From: an uncultured Aquincola sp.
GTDB taxonomy: Bacteria > Pseudomonadota > Gammaproteobacteria > Burkholderiales > Burkholderiaceae
Reading direction: 5' to 3'
Assembly (NCBI GenBank): GCA_937883885.1
Contig: CAKZXL010000532.1
Coordinates: 1-10,203, forward strand
DNA length: 10,203 nucleotides
The translations under genes and the position numbers were made by a program. Position 1 is the first letter of the stretch. The number at the start of each line of letters is the position of its first letter. This document shows, in pieces, positions 8,081 to 10,203 of this stretch. The notes below the pieces were generated by a model that had not been told where the DNA came from, did not search any database, and was given only the letters and a program-made list of their open reading frames with translations.

Positions 8081-8096
8081 GCCGCCCTCGGGCGGC
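8081..8096. repeat. GC-rich inverted repeat between hns and imuA
   Basis: GCCGCCC (8081-8087) pairs with GGGCGGC (8090-8096), leaving two bases between, or four if the closing pair opens. It lies downstream of the H-NS gene stop at 8174 and just upstream of the imuA promoter. It could help end the hns transcript, but no U tract follows on the minus strand. A second, weaker repeat, CGGGAG (8133-8138) and CTCCCG (8160-8165), lies closer to the hns stop. Confidence 0.45.
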
Positions 8097-8173
8097 TCGC
8101 TTGGCCGCGGTGGGGTTACCCGCCGCGCGCAACGGGAGCTTGCCCGATCAAGGGGCCCACTCCCGCCTGTGTG

Positions 8174-8737
8174 TCAGGCGCGCAGTTCGTCCAGCGACTT
8201 GCCCGATGCAAGAGCTGCCTTGAGCCACGAAGGCTGCGAGCCCCGGCCGCTCCAGCTGTTGCCGGCGTCGTCCTTGAACTTGGCGGGCAGACCCTGCTTG
8301 CCTGGGGCGCCGCGCTTCTTTGCAGGCGCCTTGCTCACCACCTCACTTCCACCGGTCATCGGCGCCGGAGCTGCTGCAGCCGCGTTTGCGCCCACTGCAA
8401 AGTCCTCCAGCTGCCTGCCCGAGGCGATCGCGTTGCGCAGCCAAGCCGGCCGCGGGCCACGACCACCCCAGACACCGCCCTTGCCGTCGGCGTATGCAAC
8501 GGAGCGGCCAGTGGCAGCCCGCGAGCTCGAGGCGCCACGACCGGCGGACTTGCCGCGGGCCGCCTTGGTCGCGGAGACGCGAGTACCGAACAGTTCCTTG
8601 ACGGAGATGTCGTAGGCCTCGATGGCCTCCTTCATCCGTTCGATGACGCCGGACTTCTCGGCGTTGCGTACTTTCTCGGCTTCTTCGGTAAGGGCCTTGA
8701 TCTGAAGCTGCAGCTCGGAATAGGTCTTCGTTGCCAT
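8174..8737 (-). CDS. H-NS family nucleoid protein with two C-terminal DNA-binding motifs
   Basis: This is an H-NS-type DNA-binding protein that should oligomerise and bind AT-rich DNA, silencing or shaping genes. It has 187 residues from ATG 8737, with AAGGAG eight bases upstream; a longer upstream frame has no such site. Residues 6-50 form the helical N-terminal oligomerisation region (YSELQLQIKALTEEAEKVR). Residues 55-79 are a basic linker. The family DNA-binding unit then appears twice: residues 82-115 (YADGKGGVWGGRGPRPAWL) and 154-187 (FKDDAGNSWSGRGSQPSWL), joined by an Ala/Pro/Lys linker. Most H-NS proteins have one such unit. The first copy has VWGGRG where WSGRG is usual. The gene lies 131 bases upstream of imuA on the same strand, but the LexA promoter between them argues for separate transcription. 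Confidence 0.93.
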   Translation of the reverse strand: MATKTYSELQLQIKALTEEAEKVRNAEKSGVIERMKEAIEAYDISVKELFGTRVSATKAARGKSAGRGASSSRAATGRSVAYADGKGGVWGGRGPRPAWLRNAIASGRQLEDFAVGANAAAAAPAPMTGGSEVVSKAPAKKRGAPGKQGLPAKFKDDAGNSWSGRGSQPSWLKAALASGKSLDELRA

Positions 8738-8907
8738 GGGGCTTACTCCTTGGATGTGGGTGACGACTGACTGCCAACGCAAGAAGGTTGGCCGCCACAA
8801 AATCAAGTGAAGGATCAGATTCCGATGCGCGGTAGCTCAAACATCATTGGGTTCAGGAGTCGCTAGAGTCGGGATGATAGCCTTTGATCGCCATTCAACA
8901 GCCGGCA

Positions 8908-9180
8908 ATGGAAACGACCGCCGACTATCCGGAGATCTCAAGGTACGTGTTTGGCCAAGTCAGAACGTGGTCTGCTGCCACACGTGCGCACCGGGCCCTT
9001 CACGAAGCCGCCGCGGCAAAGGCAAACCGTCCACCTGACGCCCCAGAACGAACCAGGGTGCGGCTGCGCGCATCACAGGGGCTTGGACAACTACCGTTTG
9101 GGACGCCCGGCCAGCCTTCCACGCTGATGGACTGCAGCATTGAACGCAGCCATTTAGGGTCACCCTCAGCAGCATCGTGA
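8908..9180 (+). CDS. Possible small hypothetical protein
   Basis: A plus-strand frame runs from ATG 8908 to TGA 9178-9180, giving 90 residues; TTG 8884 would add eight. The first 50 residues look protein-like and helical (YPEISRYVFGQVRTWS, RAHRALHEAAAAKAN). The second half is Pro/Gly/Ser-rich and less convincing. There is no clear ribosome binding site before either start, and a minus-strand frame of similar length opposes it. I do not recognise any family. It is listed because it is the best candidate in an otherwise empty stretch, and it may be a chance frame. Confidence 0.22.
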   Translation: METTADYPEISRYVFGQVRTWSAATRAHRALHEAAAAKANRPPDAPERTRVRLRASQGLGQLPFGTPGQPSTLMDCSIERSHLGSPSAAS

Positions 9181-9201
9181 GGGCCAGCCCAAATTTCCCA
9201 A

Positions 9202-9215
9202 CGCGCAAGCGCGCG
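9202..9215 (-). terminator. Possible terminator of the Cys-His-Asp protein gene
   Basis: On the minus strand CGCGC, a GCTT loop and GCGCG form a perfect 5-bp GC stem that begins 12 bases after the stop codon at 9228-9230. It is followed by TTGGGAAATTT, which is only weakly U-rich. The stem is short, so the call is tentative. Confidence 0.35.
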
Positions 9216-9227
9216 GGTGGCGTCGGG

Positions 9228-9833
9228 TTAGGGCCGAGGGTGCTCTTCGTGACTGAGCTGCTTTGTCAGCGTCATCGAATTCTTCCATCCCTGATCTTCA
9301 GCGACGCGCCAAGCACCGTTGTAGTAGATTGTCTTGCCCCTCGTGCTCCATTTGCGCATCTTCTCGTAAAACTGCCCAAGGTACAGGTCGCCCCGACAGG
9401 CGATGTTGGCCCACGGGTCGCATATGCAGTAGTTCGAGTGCCCTTGCACTTCAGAGAAGGGTCGCAACACCTCCTCGAGAGTGCCGCCAATAGTGAGGAA
9501 CGCGTGGTCGCCTGGCGCGGGTATGGCAACCACCCGTGCCGCGTGCGTCCGATCAATTCTCACCGCCGCAGCCATGGCTGCCAGGGCAAGGTCCCAGCAG
9601 TTCCCCGCACGCTGCCGATACGCCATAAGTTCGCCGTACTCGAGCGCTCCTTTTTGGTTGTAGTACTCGTTCCCCCTGTACTGCAACACGGCACTGGCAT
9701 AGATACGCGCGTCCTCGGCACGTTCTTGCACAGCCGTCGGCATGGCTCGACGCTTGTTATTCGACTTCACGCCGGTCTTGTACCAGCTGCGGACCGAAGC
9801 GAGCGCGTTCTCTGCCACTTGATCGATGGTCAT
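9228..9833 (-). CDS. Unrecognised protein with a papain/transglutaminase-like Cys-His-Asp triad
   Basis: The product has 201 residues from ATG 9833; a GCGGGG run lies about 8 bases upstream as a weak ribosome site. The frame extends to 9968, but the added residues look non-coding. Three blocks occur in the order and spacing expected of papain-fold cysteine enzymes: RAGNCWDLALAAMAA with Cys79 at the start of a helix, APGDHAFLTIGG with His110, and CICDPWANIACRG with Asp139. GNC, DHxF and DPW blocks of this kind occur in transglutaminase-like domains and some secreted cysteine protease effectors. Residues 1-60 are helical and basic, with no signal peptide or membrane segment, so the protein is cytosolic or exported without a Sec signal. 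The triad is seen as motifs; activity and substrate are inference. It is divergent from umuD and separated by 209 bases. Confidence 0.75.
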   Translation of the reverse strand: MTIDQVAENALASVRSWYKTGVKSNNKRRAMPTAVQERAEDARIYASAVLQYRGNEYYNQKGALEYGELMAYRQRAGNCWDLALAAMAAAVRIDRTHAARVVAIPAPGDHAFLTIGGTLEEVLRPFSEVQGHSNYCICDPWANIACRGDLYLGQFYEKMRKWSTRGKTIYYNGAWRVAEDQGWKNSMTLTKQLSHEEHPRP

Positions 9834-10042
9834 CAGATTACCCCGCGAATGTGTCGCCAAGACTCTAAAGCGCTCGTGTGCGTCCGGGAGGCTGCCTGTT
9901 TCGCCCTGAAACCCATTACGCGCCTCTGGCACACAAAGCAAGCTGGCCCTCGGCGGCTGCGCGAGCACCGCGGTCTACATGACCGTCACGCAGCGACGAG
10001 GACGACAAGGTTAAGCTGGCGCCATCTGAACTGCAGCTGCCC

Positions 10043-10203
10043 ATGTACACGCGCGAATCCCTGCCTGATGGCGCATCGGTCGGCCCTGACTTAGCACCGG
10101 GCGGGGCCACCGCCCGGGTGACCGTTGCCGCAGGGTTCGGGTCGCCGGCCGAAGACGCAACGGTCAAGCGCATCGACCTGAACGACGCGCTCATCGCGCA
10201 TCC
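10043..10203 (+). CDS. umuD: UmuD, LexA-like self-cleaving subunit of DNA polymerase V (partial, 5' end)
   Basis: The first 53 codons of a gene run off the right end of the window. Residues 29-53 read AAGFGSPAED...RIDLNDALIAHP, which closely resembles UmuD around its self-cleavage site (CGFPSPAxDxxxxRIDLNxxLIxHP in Escherichia coli). Cleavage would fall between Ala30 and Gly31, giving UmuD'. The catalytic Ser and Lys lie beyond the window. UmuD' joins UmuC to make the translesion polymerase Pol V, so umuC probably follows. ATG 10043 has no strong ribosome site. The frame is open upstream to 9983 without a standard start codon, and its upstream reading (KLAPSELQLPMY) resembles protein. GTG 10118 is an unlikely alternative because it leaves only a few residues before the cut. 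No LexA box was found upstream. Confidence 0.82.
   Translation, partial: MYTRESLPDGASVGPDLAPGGATARVTVAAGFGSPAEDATVKRIDLNDALIAH
10097..10117 (+). repeat. Perfect 8-bp inverted repeat inside the start of umuD
   Basis: CCGGGCGG (10097-10104) and CCGCCCGG (10110-10117) flank a 5-base loop. The hairpin lies about 50 bases after ATG 10043, in the Gly/Ala-rich part of the N-terminal segment, just before the self-cleavage site. It may only reflect GC-rich codons, but it is strong enough to form in the message. Confidence 0.5.

Larger units (their letters stand above)
8738..9227. other. Stretch without a confident gene, includes the hns promoter region
   Basis: The part nearest 8738 must hold the promoter of the H-NS gene, but I see no convincing -35/-10 pair on the minus strand. 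The weakly conserved TTGATT (near 8800) lacks a matching -10. The rest contains one possible small plus-strand gene, listed separately, and a hairpin near 9202-9215. No LexA box, tRNA or insertion sequence end was found. Confidence 0.4.

Noticed and set aside
9834..10042. Search for a LexA box upstream of umuD
   Set aside because: No CTGT-N8-ACAG was found. The nearest match, a CTGTTTCG half-site near 9897, lacks the second half, so no operator is annotated.
9177..10094. Long plus-strand open frame opposite the Cys-His-Asp gene
   Set aside because: Its translation has no recognisable domain and a skewed His/Arg/Val composition, and it overlaps the UmuD start in another frame. The minus-strand frame carries ordered catalytic-type motifs, so the plus frame is judged a shadow.
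1..10203. CRISPR array, rRNA, tRNA, insertion sequence or attachment site
   Set aside because: No regularly spaced repeats, cloverleaf sequence, transposase gene, or matching direct repeats flanking the AT-rich gene were seen by eye.

Overview
The window looks like part of a high-GC betaproteobacterial chromosome or large replicon, most likely Burkholderiales. The basis is the GC-rich third positions in most genes, the imuA-imuB-dnaE2 gene order, and an H-NS protein with the betaproteobacterial type of WSGRG-x-x-P-x-WL DNA-binding motif. The genus cannot be fixed from the sequence alone.

Layout, left to right. The 3' end of an unidentified plus-strand gene (1-117) is followed by a strong hairpin. 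A small plus-strand gene (208-546) encodes an SH3/KOW-like domain. A gene-poor stretch (547-1031) follows. Next is a visibly AT-richer plus-strand gene (1032-2498) for a predicted exported protein with a PQQ/WD40-like C-terminal half; it looks acquired. Converging on it from the right is the minus-strand SOS mutagenesis cassette: imuA (8042-6978), imuB (7036-5666) and dnaE2/imuC (5659-2534). A perfect CTGT-N8-ACAG LexA box lies immediately upstream of imuA. Upstream of this cassette, also on the minus strand, is an H-NS family gene whose product has two C-terminal DNA-binding motifs (8737-8174). After a 490-base stretch without a confident gene comes a minus-strand gene (9833-9228) for a protein with an apparent Cys-His-Asp papain/transglutaminase-like triad. 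The window ends in the first 53 codons of a divergent plus-strand gene that matches the start of UmuD (from 10043).

How the genes fit together. ImuA, ImuB and DnaE2 together form the damage-induced translesion mutasome: DnaE2 is the polymerase, ImuB a catalytically dead Y-family adaptor, and ImuA a RecA/SulA-like partner. UmuD is the LexA-like subunit of Pol V, normally followed by umuC. So two different SOS mutagenesis systems appear to sit about 2 kb apart, with an H-NS-type silencer and an uncharacterised cysteine enzyme between them. The arrangement, and the unannotated Cys-His-Asp protein in particular, is the most interesting part of the window. The AT-rich exported protein at the left is the second unknown.
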